DNA from: Microplitis mediator
Taxonomy: Eukaryota; Arthropoda; Insecta; Hymenoptera; Braconidae
Length of the DNA stretch: 64,000 bases
Direction of reading: 5' to 3'
Assembly (NCBI RefSeq): GCF_029852145.1
Contig: NC_079970.1
Location: forward strand, 20,216,331-20,280,330
The notes under the pieces were generated by a model. It saw nothing but the letters and a program-made list of their open reading frames with translations, was not told where the DNA came from and ran no database searches. This document shows, one piece after another, positions 32,564 through 45,095 of this stretch (within the stretch, counting starts at the first letter, position 1; each line of letters starts with the position of its first letter). The translations under genes were made by a program, and so were the position numbers.

Positions 32564-34612
32564 CCGGGTAAAAATATTTGGCCGAAAAGGCTAAATTTGA
32601 TCGAAATCACTCAGAAACCGTAAAATTATAAAGAAAGAGGCCAAAAATTGGCCGTTAAATTGAGTTGATCTATTTTTGGCCCAGTCGTCGGCTAAATTTC
32701 GGCGATTTTTCGTCCTCATTATCGGCCATTTTTTGGCCGAGCTAATTGTCTGCCTTGCGTTCACTCCCTGGGCCTTTTGTCAGCCACTTTTCGGCCGAGA
32801 AAAAATTTTATCATTTTTTTAACTTGAACTTTTTTACCCTCTTAGGCCTACACATGCTTTAAGACTTAAAATTTTTTAAAGACCATTGTAAAAAAGTTCC
32901 CCTGGCGATAGCTGCTTCCAATGCTACGTAATTAGCAATGAAAATTTAACGATAGATTTTATCCATGCATAGTCTAATTAATACCACTAGTACAACTTAA
33001 CACGTTTCTAACAATTAAAAATGTTTTATTATTCATTACAATCGAAGTATCCAATTTACATATTAGTCATAAATAATTCCCGACTTCTATAAGACTATTA
33101 AACATAAAGCGACTCGTGAGTAACTGTTTCGATAACTATAACGCTTAAGGCTTTTCGTCCATATACAAAATTACGTACATTACAAGTTACCTTTATACCT
33201 AGAAGTACAACTACTACTACTGCTACTGCAACAACTACTACAACTAATACTAATACTGTTACCTTAACCTATCTTCTTGGAAGCTAAAATATGTATGCTC
33301 ATCCCATCGTACATTTAGAAGGAAATTACGTAGGAACAACACGCTCGCGCGTTCACTCTCCTAACCCACCTACCGTTATATATACTATATAGTCTATACG
33401 TTAGATACTGATGTTAATATTAACTCCAGGCACCGTTGCTCTCTTACAATAACCCACACCACAACGAGCTTACTCTACATCCCTCTCTGTATTCCTTACC
33501 TATCTGTTCTTATAACTATCCTGTATCCTCTTAGAGTATCACCTGAAGCGTGTCTGAAGATCCAAGTTCCAAACCACGTATACGAAATCAAGTATCTATT
33601 TCTAGCATGACACCTGTGTGCTCATCAATCCAATTCAGAACTGTAATTTTCCGATTATTTTTTTGTTTTATGACAGCCATGAATAATGGACACAAATAAA
33701 AATAGGACAAAAGTGTTGAGTTAACTCACGCGAAATAATATCTGATCAATTTACCAAACTGTTGATTTTATCGGTAAAAAATATCCAGAGACAATAAAAT
33801 AACGACGGGGTTTACCACCCAAATCAACTCGTTTGCTCAACCTTTCGTGCACATGATATGAGTTGATAAAGTATTTTAATGCTGGTATTATTATCATTAT
33901 ATTTACTATGTTTATATCATTTGTAGATAGAAAATTGATTGCCGAAAAATGATAAAAAAATATTTTAAATAAATTGCTTGAATGAAAAGTATTTTTTTTT
34001 TACTTATGATTCATTTAGATGGTGAGAAATTTTATTTTTTACGCGATAGATTTTTTTTTAATCAATACGGAAAAAAAAGAACTGTTGCAGCAATAGGACT
34101 GGCCCTGTGTAGTATTCACAAGATCAGTCCTGTTGCAGACACAGGTCCATTCCTGTTGCAGCCACAGGAATAATCCTGTCGTAGCTATAGGGCTAGTTCT
34201 GTGGCTGCAACAGGAATGGACCTGTGTCTGCAATAGGACTGATCTTGTAGCTGTAACAGGAATATCCTGTTGCAGCCACAAGACCATGTTACAGGAACGT
34301 TCCTGTTGCAGCAAAATTTCTTTTTTTTCCGTGAATGGTTTAATATTTTAGAAGAAAAAAACCCTAATAAAAAAATTTCAAGCCAGACAAAAGACCCCGG
34401 GAGTAAACACAAGGTCAAAAATTAGCTAGGCCGATAATTAAGCCTTAAAATCGCCGAAATTTAGTCGACGACTAGACCTAAAAATGACGTAAAATAGATC
34501 GTCAATTTATTAGCCAATTTTCAGCCTTGTTCAATTAAATTCTACGGCTTCAGAGTGATTTCGCCAAATTTTTCTTTTTCGGCATATTTTCCGCCAAGTA
34601 TTTTTACCCAGG
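32564..34612. mobile_element. Large inverted-repeat element with TTTGGCCGAAAAGGCTAAAT arms
   Basis: Left arm 32564-32830 opens GGGTAAAAATATTTGGCCG and carries ATTTTTGGCC / GTCGTCGGCTAAATTTCGG. Right arm 34400-34612 carries the complement (CGAAATTTAGTCGACGAC) and closes CGCCAAGTATTTTTACCC. Between the arms, 32870-33960 is low-copy sequence with a CTACTACTACTGCTACTGC run at 33215, which may be captured or unrelated intron DNA. A separate MITE sits at 34066-34334 just inside the right arm. Confidence 0.65.
34066..34334. mobile_element. MITE of CCTGTTGCAGCCACAGGA units, ends TACGGAAAAAAAAG
   Basis: TACGGAAAAAAAAGAACTGT faces TTTCTTTTTTTTCCGTGA. CTGTTGCAG(C/A)(C/A)ACAGG recurs about ten times in both orientations, each unit being part palindromic. 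The overlapping frames on both strands at 33982-34418 come from this repeat. Confidence 0.85.
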
Positions 34613-36077
34613 AGTTCTCGGGGGCAATACGTTTAATTTTAAATAATAATTAAATTAATAATAAACTTCGCTTGATCAATTAATTACTTGTAATTTTTAA
34701 AAAATTTTAATTTAAAAATAATTATTGTAGATTTCATTTAGCTCATTAAAAAAATTATTTTTAAAAAATTGATATTCATTCTGAGGAAAATAAAGTTTTA
34801 CTTCATGTAAATTAGTTGGTAATTTTAATTTTTTTTTTTAACTAAAAAAAAAAATCTACAATACTAATTTTGAAAATTTTTCATTTTTATTACAATACTC
34901 CATTTTTCTCTTAAAAAACTTCTCAGTAATATAAAATAGATGTAAACAATAATAATTTATTATCATCTCTTTTGTTTATTTGAAGTCCTTTTAAAAAAAG
35001 AATTCAGTTCACAATGACTTCAACACTTTTGTTATATTTATCCTTTTACTATTTGCAATAAAATTAAAGAGAAAAGAAAAATAAACAAACAATACAATGA
35101 AAAATAAAAAATAATAATAATAATAAAAGAAGAAAAGAAATAATTTTCTATAGTGAGAATATGTCAATCATTTTTTATATAGAAAAAAAAAGAAAATAAA
35201 ATAAAATGTTAAAAAGTGATCGTACGTTTTGCCCTCAGGAATTGCAATCGCGAGCGTCAAACACCTACGCTTATTTCACTGTATAATAGTCTGGGGTATA
35301 AAGCACTACAATCGTTGTTGTGCTGTAAGTTGTAAACTATTCTACACAGTCTATTACATGTAGAAGTAACCTATTGAGCTTTAAAATAAGTAGTATAGGT
35401 AGATAGGAAAGGCGGTTATTGGTTGAGTTGGTAGATGGATGAAAAAAAAGAAGAAAAAGGGCATGGATACAGACTTGTGCGACTTACGATGATGCAAAGC
35501 ACGTAACTCAGTCTCCTTCTTAACCGCACTATACTGTTATTTCCTTCCCTCTTGAGATAAAATAAAAGTGTATGAGTAAAAAGAGAAAGAGTGTCATGTA
35601 TTTATGTGTGAGTGAGTAAGTGAGTGAGCGAGTGAGAGAATCGTGAGTCGAGTTAAGCTGAGAGAAAAGCGTGAATAAATAAAAGATCGGCAACGCCTAT
35701 ATTCCTATCCAACGAAAAGCTTTGGCGAGCGCACTAGCTAGATTATCCGGTTTAGCTCTTTTCGATCTACGCCATTCAAACTTTACTAAAGTATAACTAT
35801 AGATAAATATTACATGTATTTTTCAAAAAATATAACATGGGATCTACATGATGAAATGAATAAATTTTTTTCGTTTATCATTTTTCGAAGGGGAGTCGGG
35901 TGGTAGAAAATTTTTTGAAAAATTATGATAAATTTATTTGAGATAGATCAAAATAACTTGTACCCGATGCTCAAAAACTATAAAAAAACAAATAGCGGCT
36001 TAAGGGGGTCATCGTGCCCCGGACTCCCTTTTTCAAAATAAAATAAGACAAAGTTAGAAATTAAAATAACTATTTTA
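34613..36077. other. Intron, AT-rich then low-copy
   Basis: Homopolymer-rich to 35210, then more even sequence at 35220-35780 with GTGAGTGAG repeats (35608-35637). No exon. Confidence 0.35.
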
Positions 36078-36405
36078 CATTGTAAAAAATTAGCGGAGTG
36101 AACGCGGATTAAATCCAAAGTGAATTCGGAATGAATGCGAGTGGATGACTTTGTATTTACTTAATCCCCTTGGAGTAAAATTCAATCTGAAGGGAATTTA
36201 TTTTAATATTCAAACTCCGAATCGGAGTGAATGCGGATTTAAATAGAATCTAGATCACTCCGAAAATACTCTGCTGGAAACACAAACTTCCTATTTATTT
36301 CGTATGCGGAGTAAATTTTTCTAAAATTCCGGAACTCCGAGTGACGGAGTAAATTCGGATTCAAATAAAATCCGTAATAACTCCAAATTTCTGGTGTTTT
36401 ACAGT
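36078..36405. mobile_element. TGTAAAAAATTAGCGGAGTGAACG element (intact copy)
   Basis: TGTAAAAAATTAGCGGAGTG faces text ending TTTTACAGTGT. GGAGTGAATGCGGATTTAAA and its complements (TTCACTCCGA) recur. Copies split by insertions lie at 44538-45249 and 48062-48826, and a diverged one at 61503-61768. Confidence 0.8.
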
Positions 36406-36444
36406 GTACTTGTATTTAAATTTCCCAGTATTGAAAATAAATAA

Positions 36445-36864
36445 AAAAATCTGAGCTCAGGGAGCTCGGAAACATTATTACTTGTAAATTTTTGAGTTCT
36501 TCGAGCTCAAAACTTTTTTAGGCCGGTAAAACACCTTCACTAAAAAATTATAATCTTTGTCCGACGATATCTTTGGATGGAATGAACCGATTTGAACGTT
36601 CGTGGTGGCAATCGCAAAGGCTCAACAATACTAAAAACTGATTACATTTTGAGGCGAATCGGGCAAGTGGTTTATAAGTTATACGCAAAAAACCAAACAC
36701 AAAAAAAATTTTTAATTTTTATTCTTCGTATAACTCGTAAACTACATGACCGATCTACTCCAAAATCTAATCAATTCTAATTTTTGGTGAGCCCTTTCGA
36801 TTGCCACCAAGTACGTTCAAATCGGTTGATTCGATCCAAAAATATCGTCGGACAAAAAAATGTT

Positions 36865-36933
<69 letters not shown>

Positions 36934-37085
36934 ACGGACGTCCATCCGGGAATAGTAAGAATAGCTTCCTAAGACCTCAAAACGTCAAGACCTCTTAGAA
37001 ATTCGATTTTCGAAAATCGGACCGAAACCAATAACTTCCCTTTTTTTGAAAATTTGCAATTTTCTTAGCGGGAAGCTAAAAAAAA
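36445..37085. mobile_element. GAGCTCAGGGAGCTCGGAAA dispersed repeat (copy 3)
   Basis: Same order as 22849-23455: hairpin GAGCTCAGGGAGCTC, GTCCGACGATATCTTTGG, TTCGTATAACTCGTAAACTA, GTGAGCCCTTTCGATTGCC, CA tract, CGTCCATCCGGGAATAGT and TTCTTAGCGGGAAGCT. The first part (CCAGCCCTAAAA) is missing, so it is 5' truncated. Confidence 0.8.
36866..36928 (+). repeat. (CA)n microsatellite, about 31 units
   Basis: An uninterrupted CACACA run in the internal CA tract of the copy-3 repeat. The matching site in copies 1 and 2 has only short interrupted CA tracts. The two 62-65-codon frames over it are repeat translations. Confidence 0.97.
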
Positions 37086-40076
37086 TAACAATAATTTAGG
37101 GTATAATATCTTACTATCAACCCCTATCAAAATTAAACCCCTGGATATATTTTACAACCATATTTATTTAAAGACCAATAATTATTAATTTGTTGTCAAA
37201 ATAATTGATTAGATCCATTATATTATCATTTTAATGGAAAATTAAAGAGTAATGATTACTATCATTTTGCTACAAATTTACGTATGAGGCCGGATTAAAT
37301 ACCCAAAATATTTATTTGCAATTAAGTCAATTCTACTACAAACAATTTATGTAACGTTTCATAACTATAAATAACTATTTACTAATAATTATTTATTCAG
37401 GCGAATTATTTCGGCATCAAGTGAATTAATTAACTAATAATAATCATCATCAGCCAATATTTAATTACAGTGCACACTGCGTTATATAAATAAAATATTA
37501 CAAGTTAATACGATATTTATAAACAAATATGGTTTGAATTAAATTTGTACGTTAAATTTAATGAGCGCATAGTATAAAGTTATCTACGAAAGACGATTAT
37601 ATTTAATTTTTAATGACACACTAAATAAGCCCTGTTAAAATTTAATATTAGTTTAACAGTTTAACGTAACTTGTGTTGTGTAATTCCCATAATTTTATAT
37701 AAGCCCGTTAACCATAACCCATTGACTAGCTTGTTACAAGTCTGTCTGACCTAGACGAGAAACTTTTACTATTAACGGCTGACCAGTTCTCTACTTAACA
37801 CAACCATACACCAATATGTATATAGATGTAACTCTACTTTATATGTATATATATGTATATAATAATAGTACTCAGAGCGCAGTAACACGATTGTAGTTAC
37901 TACAATATACCTTTCCACTAACAACTAGTGGATACTCTCGTCTAGTACTCTCGCTGGTCATATTTACTAATTATTCCTGAACAACATTGCGGCCATATCT
38001 AATAGTTAGTACTAATTAATATTTTTCTTTACTCAATAATATTAAAAAAATAAAACTAGATAAATTATTTAATAAAAAAATTTTATCTTCAATTTCGAAA
38101 GTTTTTATTATTCGAGAAATTTAATCGAAATTTTTTAAACAGTGAAAATCGAATTTTATTTATTGTTATTTGCAAAAAAATTTCTTTAAATTTTTTTAGC
38201 AGAACTAAATTATAGAAGTATTTAAATGATCAATGTTATTGGTTTCAAATAATTTGCCTGCAGATTTATTGATCGGTTTTTTAGCATTTTTTATCTATTG
38301 GAAGTTTGACTCAGCAAATCGATGGAAAAAAATGTTACCATAATTTTTTATTAATGCATGGAAATTTTAAGATTATAAAACTCTGCGTAAGCTCAGAATT
38401 ACATCTAAAAGATTTAAAATTTTTTATACCTTCATAATTTGAAAATGAAAAGTTTGCTGTATACTTTCTCTTCATTTTCATTAAAAACAAAATTTAATTT
38501 TTGATTTTTATATAACGTAAAATACGTTTTGATTCAAATTAATCGATTCAATTCTGATAGAAAAATTATTTTTAATTTTTTTATTCTCTTACCAATTGAC
38601 ACCGGTTCCAAAATTATCAAAAATGAAATATTTTAACAGTACCTACATCCTCAAAATATCTTCCTATTTTGACTTCAAAATTTTGAGTGCTTTTTTCCCG
38701 CCTAAATTCAAAAATCTTTGACTCTTAACAAAACTATTCACTTACTTAGAGTTCAAAAAAAAATTTCCCAAAAAAAAATGTTTTTTTTTTGCTAAAAATT
38801 TTGTGCCCATCTTACCTTAGATGTCTATTTTTTCCCACAATACCCCACGTAAAATTCCTCTCTAAAATTATTAAAAAATCATTTTTCCATAATTCAATTT
38901 ACGAAAAATCAATTTTTAATTTTTATTAATGCATTTTGAATACCTAATAAAGTATGTAATAGTCTTTAGTGAATGTTATACCGTCCTTTCAAGTTAGTTG
39001 TCTAAAAGATAAGCCATTGGTCCACCCGCACGTTAAGGTTGGGATAAGATAAACCCCATGCTTCAATAGTAGGAGCTGGAAAACTAGGTACGACTATAGA
39101 GACCGATATAGAGCCAGAGTTTACTAGAGAGAAAGCCAAAGGGATAGAAGGAGATAGCTCGAAGGAAATATACCACCACGTATCCGATGTAGCTAAAGGA
39201 TATGTAACTATATAACTATATACATCCTTACCCTTTTTCTTAAAGAAAACTTTTAACCCGGCCTCCAATCTCCTTTTCTGCATCCTGGCTTCTGGCTATA
39301 CCTGCCTCACAACTTTCTTTTCTCTAAACTTTTTCTTTAAACTTCTTATACTATTTCATTTTATACTTTTTTTTTTAACTATTTTTTTTCCCTTCATACA
39401 CCGGACTGGCTTTACCTACTTGACCTGTCGTCCTTTTGCCAATCTCTTGTTCGTTCAAGCTTTGACCTCCAATCCTGTCATCACGAGTGCGTGACGAGTT
39501 GCTTGAAAAACTCTTAAATAACTTCCGACGTTTTTTTTTCTCATTCATTCATATATATTTCATCTCTACGAGATAAATATCTCAATTATCATAATTTTTT
39601 AGTATAAATTAATTTATTAAAATAGAGCGTAGAGATAATAGAGCAGTGTTTAATGAATAAGAGTGATAAAAAAAAAAAAGAAAACGTTAAACGTTGGAGA
39701 AAAAATAAAAAGTAGTTGGTTATAATGAGGAAAATGTTTTAAAAATTATCAAGAAATAATGTTCTTGAATACATAAAATTTACGGTGTCCTTTTCATTGT
39801 GAGTACAACAATAGCAGGTGGAAAAGTATATGTACAAGCACTTTCGCGAAATGGCTGGCGCTTCGTTGCGTATGCAATTACGTTGAGTTTTCAAATGAAA
39901 ATTCTACCTCTCTTGATTCTACGCTACCCAACCATACGACCGACCAACAGTTGACCAAATTACATACTACATTATATTAAATTTAAAAAAAAATATATGT
40001 ATATATATTGTAATTATGATAACTGCTAAAAAATTAACATCAATTTTTGTTTATACTATTTTTTAAATTATTAATT
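37086..40076. other. Intron, mostly AT-rich, low-copy
   Basis: No repeat ends or exons seen. A minus-strand frame of 93 codons at 39002-39283 has even composition but no recognised domain. 39420-39520 is less AT-rich. Confidence 0.35.
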
Positions 40077-40240
40077 AGGGGAGGGGGGCAAAATTTCGTC
40101 TGGCACTCGATGGTTGAAAAATTTTAACAAAAAAAAATCAAAATAATGCTCAATTATATCTACAAAAGTGATTTTAGAATGTTTGAAAAATTTTGTTTTA
40201 TAAAATTTTGAGGGTACTCCGTTTTGCCCCCAGTCCTCTA
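40077..40240. mobile_element. Partial, reversed copy of the GGCAAAACGGGGTACCCCC element
   Basis: TAGGGGAGGGGGGCAAAA at the left, and GGGTACTCCGTTTTGCCCCC with AGTCCTCTA at the right. The sequence between is the complement of the left arm of the element at 60668-61191 (for example ACAAAAGTGATTTTAGAATG). It is about one third of full length. Confidence 0.65.
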
Positions 40241-40270
40241 AATTTTAAAATTTTAAAATCATACTAGTCT

Positions 40271-40651
40271 ACACGGAAAAAAAAATATGGGAACTTTTGC
40301 TGTGCATTATGGAAATAGTTCCCATAATGTTATAGGAATTGTACCCATACTATTATAGGGATGGTTCCCATAATATATAGGAATAGTTCCTATAATTTAT
40401 GGGGATGATTCCGATAAAATATAGGGTTCATTCGTATATATTATAGGAACAATTCTTATAATTATAGGAAGCATTCCTATAATTTTATGAGTAGCATTCC
40501 CATAATTATAGGAACTGTTCCTATAATTATGGGAAAAATTCCTGTAATTATAGGAACTGTTCCCATAATTTATGGCGATAATTCCTATGTTGGTATAGGA
40601 AAAACTTTTATAGAATTATGGGAACCGTTTCCATAATTTTCTTTCCATGTA
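40271..40651. mobile_element. MITE of CCATAATTATAGGAA units, ends CACGGAAAAAAAAATATG
   Basis: ACACGGAAAAAAAAATATGG faces CCATAATTTTCTTTCCATGT. Between them, ATTATAGGAAC(A/T)(G/A)TTCC(T/C)ATAAT palindromes repeat about a dozen times. The same units build the composite element at 6694-8771. Confidence 0.85.
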
Positions 40652-43600
40652 CGTATTTTTTGTAAATTAAAAAAACAATTCTAAATTAAAATGGACTATT
40701 TTGACATGTCTTGATGACTGGTCGTTGAGCTCAGGAGCGTCAAAGAGGAGAAGCTTGTCTAAACTCGAGAGCAAAGCAATTCATCGTGGTTGTCCAGTGA
40801 TCACGTGGTATTTCAACTCGGAGGAAACTGTCCTAGATCACAGATACATACATACACACACAGACATAAAATACGGTAGGAAAATACGAGAGATACTTGA
40901 GATAGCAAGTATCTTCCACGTATATTATGGTTGCAGTCAAGAGGCTCTCAAGTATCCAAAGTCTAATCTTCACTTTCAAATTCTCCATGTACAGTGATAA
41001 ATTCTAAATTCTCTATCTAATCATTTATACACGTCGGTTTATTTTAAAGTAATATTATTTGTTTGAATTATTTTGCACACCTCAAGCACGGAAATGCGAG
41101 GGCGCTTTATGATCGATCTATTATTTTCGCCTCATTCACTCTCATTAAATTATCTCTACGCTCTTATGATCACCCTAAATGGGATAAATTGCATGCCAAT
41201 ACAAAGACAATTTATTGAAGAATAATTTCGACCCAAAATTAAGTCAATTGATTATTCCATTAATTAAATATAAATTATTTTAATCCTAAAAACGCGAGTT
41301 GTCAATTGTCGCGTACGAAAGTTAGTAAACACGACAACTCTCGATAGAAAGAATTAATCGATCCAACTTTTTTTTTATTATCTTTGTAATTTTTATCACA
41401 AGAACCCTAAAAAAAATCATTGTCTAAATCCTTTTAGTTTAATTGTAATTCATTAAAAACGTAAAGCTAATTATTCACGAAAAATTTAGCTGCCATTTTT
41501 ATTTTTACTGTTATTATTATTTTTTTCTCTCCATTAACTACTCGCAGCAGCACTTGCGTATCAGTAGGATTGACAAAAAGGCGGGATATTTAAAAAAATA
41601 TTTTAATAGAAAAAAAATTAAACCGACAATAAGGAATAAAAAAATCAAATTAATAATTTAACAGTTGAATAAAAATAAATTAATCTCAAATAAAACTAAT
41701 GATTAAAAATAAAATGAGTGATCGAGGTGTGCACTTTTGAATTTTCCATTTTTTTTTCTTCCCAAAAAACACAAAGAAATAGGAAATTAAGTGAAATGGA
41801 CTAGAATTAAAAACAAAATTGTTGTGCTCAATTTCCGTAGTCTAATGACCAAGTGGTTGAACGAAACACACAACGAAAACGACGATGCTGATATTAAAGC
41901 CCGCGAATTTTAGTTGTACACTAGGTTATACTGTACTATATATTGCACACGCTAGTGCTTACCACTGGCTCCAGCTCATTTTCATTTTACCTATTCTATC
42001 TTGAACCTTACTAACACTATCCACACTATATATATACATATATATATATTTGCCAGTTGCACTTTGGTGCAGTAAATTGCAATAAGGCAAGTAGCAGACC
42101 AGTTAATGTTCAGTACTTACACAGTACAAAGATATCTTTTGGCAAAAGTTTTCGCAGATGTGCGTATTAATGAGGTAACCTTTCTTGTACAAAGAGATAA
42201 TATCACTAAAATTTATGTATACTAGATAAAATGTTAATTAACATATAATAATTTGAATAAAAAAAGTGATTTGTTATTAAAAATAATTAATTAGTGATAA
42301 AAAATATTAATAATAAATGATATATAAAATAAAGAGTAGATGTCATGCATAATATATGATATAGAAAGTGAGGCGTTGATAAGAGGTCTGGGACGATCTT
42401 CTTCCGCGTTGCCAGCAGAAAATTATTCGACTACGGTAAAATGTAAATTGGCTAAAGTGCAAAGGACGAGGGATGCGAGGGGTGAGTTAACTGAAGAGCG
42501 AGAGTGGTAGGCGTGAGAGACGGTAAGTCAAGCTTGCTTGTCAACGTCATACTATCGCGAATACTCTCAAGCCCAAAGGAAAGTAAAAGGAGTAAAAGAG
42601 CTGAGGGACACTCGTCAAATTATTCCGCCGCGAAGTTTAAAAAAACGATGAAAAGAAATATTTATATATATCACAGAAAATAAATATGAATTATAAAGTA
42701 TTTTTTTAATAAGATTTAAGAGTGTAAAAAAAATAAATAAGTAACCACTTAAATCGCCTCGTCAATTCTGAATACAATTTGTACAAGATGAGTGGCGTAC
42801 AGTCGACATCATGTGTATAATATGTATACGACAATTTTCGTAATAATTCACGCTTGAGCCTCATCATTTTACCAATATTAATCCACGACATATCATATCA
42901 GCATCGCCGACTTGCGAAACTGCCGGTGCAACTCCTCTATTTTACTTGTCATATCACATTTTGCCCCCCCCCTCCCCCTCAACCCGACCCCTGCTCTACT
43001 CTCCCCTTCTTCTTCTTATTCGCGACTATCCTCGTCTTCCCTCGGAGTGTAACATCAGCCAGCCACCCACATTCAACCTACCGGAAATATCTCCAATGCT
43101 TTCCGGCTCTCACGACTCACGGAATCTCCGCCGCTACGATGATTAACGTCACGTGTGCCTTGTTGAGAGTCATATACGGAGAATTTTTATTTTTGCGGTT
43201 TCCAACCGCCAACTACCGAGAGAGTAAGTGAATGAAAAATAAAGGAAAGAAAACCACCGGTTATAGTTGAGAAGATATATGTACATAAATATACACGTGG
43301 ATATAAATTTTAGCAACGTGTCATCCGCATGTTCTCGGGGATTAAATGGAAACCATTGTAGCATATGCGCAGTCACGATACCAAATGCAACATATGCTAA
43401 CTCATACTTTTAATTATTTTATTTTAATATATTTTTTATTTCAAATATTTACTTGCGAAAGTAAATAGTTAAAATTTTAATTAGATGTTTTAAACGAAAT
43501 TCAGGTCTTTAAAAAAAAAAATATATATATATATATGGTCGAAATAAAATATCGTATGGACAATAAAATAAAAACAGTAAAGACTACGCCCTTGACGGTG

Positions 43601-43957
43601 CCATTAAGACTAGATACAGTGTAAAAGCGATAGCCACGATCATCGACTCTAGGGGTTAAAACTACTCTCGTTTCAAGATGCTTTAGATATACCTCCCCCA
43701 AGCACTCATGGGACTTAGTACACGTAACTTTTCTGACTCACGAGAAAAATCCCCTCTTTCTCCCTCGCTCTTTTATTCTCAATGATATCCTCGCTTTTTC
43801 ACTTCCAGTCTTTTATTTTTCTATCCCTCTAACTTTCTATCCCTCCGCCCATCGAGTTACAAAAAATAAAATGAAGTAAAAATAAAAAATTACACGACAT
43901 AAAATAACAAAGAGGAATAAAAACAAGCCTAATATATTATTGTATTATTTGTTACAG
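40652..43957. other. End of the last intron; low-copy patches
   Basis: A 98-codon frame at 40701-40997 has even composition but no recognised domain. 41880-42640 and 42950-43230 are comparatively rich in G and C; the latter opens with a C run (CCCCCCCCCTCCCCCTC at 42965). The last bases TTATTTGTTACAG form the acceptor of the final exon. Confidence 0.35.
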
Positions 43958-44067
43958 GAAGTGCTTATATCATCCGATGGAGCGCACCCCAGCTGATGGT
44001 CGTAGCAGTCCAGTATATCCTGACTGGACCCTACATGCCGCCTTACGTGCCTCAGCACGTTAATTAA
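43958..44067 (+). CDS. Probable last exon: C-terminal tail and stop
   Basis: The acceptor TTTGTTACAG is good. Taking the one base left by the stalk exon plus GA gives glycine, then SAYIIRWSAPQLMVVAVQ, YILTGPYMPPYVPQHVN and a stop at 44065-44067. The tail of 36 residues is mostly hydrophobic with a small-residue cluster (GASTGSA) before it, as expected if the end is a GPI-attachment signal, the usual anchor in this family. The hydrophobic stretch is interrupted by prolines, so a GPI signal is possible but not sure. A second frame also stays open across the exon to a stop at 44061-44063, so phase is the main guide. The intron before it is 17 kb. Another terminal exon could exist. Confidence 0.5.
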
Positions 44068-44537
44068 CCACCATTAATCATCTCTCTCATCTTTATGTAA
44101 TATCGGTACTCACAACACACAGTGGCACAAATTTAAAACGAGTGATATTTTATTAAGTGATTAAAATCAACTCTAAAGACCATATTTTTTCTCATGGTAA
44201 AAAATCAAATTTTTTATCTACTCCTTGATTCGAAATTATTCATTTTTATATTTACTAAATTATTATTATAAATATAAACCAGTGTTACATTGAATATTAT
44301 TTACTGTTAACCAGATAATATTCATTACTCCGCATTAATTCAGGAAATTCAAACTACACTAGAAACTCTAGTGACACACCCACGAGCTAGGCTGACAGAA
44401 GGCGTAAGATACTACTGAATTTACAAGAAAATTCACCGTGCAGTTGATTAATGTTTTTTATATTAAAAATACTTGCTTCCCTTTTATTAATTAATTTACT
44501 GCTGACAATTATACTTCATATATTTAATTAAAAACAT
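44068..44537 (+). other. Probable 3' UTR or downstream sequence
   Basis: Directly follows the stop. No AATAAA was noted before 44537, so the polyadenylation site is not placed. Sequence is AT-rich with no repeat. Confidence 0.35.
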
Positions 44538-44680
44538 ACTGTAAAAAATTAGCGGAGTGAACGTGGAGTAAATCCGGAGTGGATGACTGATTATTTATTT
44601 AATCCCCTCGGAGTGAAATTCACTCCCATAGGAATTTATTTTAATATTAAAACTCCAAATCGGAGTTAATGCGGATTTAA

Positions 44681-45095
44681 ACAACTCTTTTTTATTTGAA
44701 ATAGTGAAAATAGTGACTATTCATTGTTTACTAGTGAAAAGTATGTCACTAATTCAAATAGCGGTATACTTTTCATGGTTCCATAACAAAATATCCGCAA
44801 CGAAATAACCGCAGACAAAATAACCGCGGACAAAATAACCGCGGGCAAAACTGCAAATGTTAATTTACGTCAACTTAACTGATTTTTCTCTGCATACAGA
44901 AGACATTTTATAGTCGAAAATGGATAGAGCCTCACTTGAAGACCATTACCTTATAAATTTTTCTTAAGGATATTTTGTCGTGTGGTTATTTTGTCGTGAG
45001 AATGTTTTGTCCGCGGATATTTTGTCATGGCACCACTTTTCATTGGTAATACGTGACTATTAACTGCCAAATAGTGATTGTCACGTGATTTTCAC
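44681..45095. mobile_element. Inserted element with ATAGTGA / CACTAATTC text
   Basis: Opens with GAAATAGTGAAAATAGTGAC and CACTAATTCAAATAGCGG; closes with ACGTGATTTTCACTAATTCG. TAGTGA and TCACTA units recur in both orientations. Text resembles the inverted repeat at 4210-4325. The borders are approximate. Confidence 0.6.
44778..45034. mobile_element. Innermost element of AAAATAACCGCGG units
   Basis: GGTTCCATAACAAAATATCC faces GGATATTTTGTCATGGCACC. AAATAACCGC(A/G)GACAAAATAACC is repeated in tandem on the left, and GGTTATTTTGTCGTG-type text on the right. It forms the third level of nesting here. Confidence 0.8.

Noticed and set aside
39002..39283. Minus-strand 93-codon frame of even composition
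   Set aside because: No domain, no splice or promoter context and no second piece nearby. Kept only as a remark in the intron entry.
40701..40997. 98-codon plus-strand frame in the last intron
   Set aside because: Considered as an alternative C-terminal exon, but there is no suitable acceptor in phase at its start, and the sequence has no stalk or GPI-like character.
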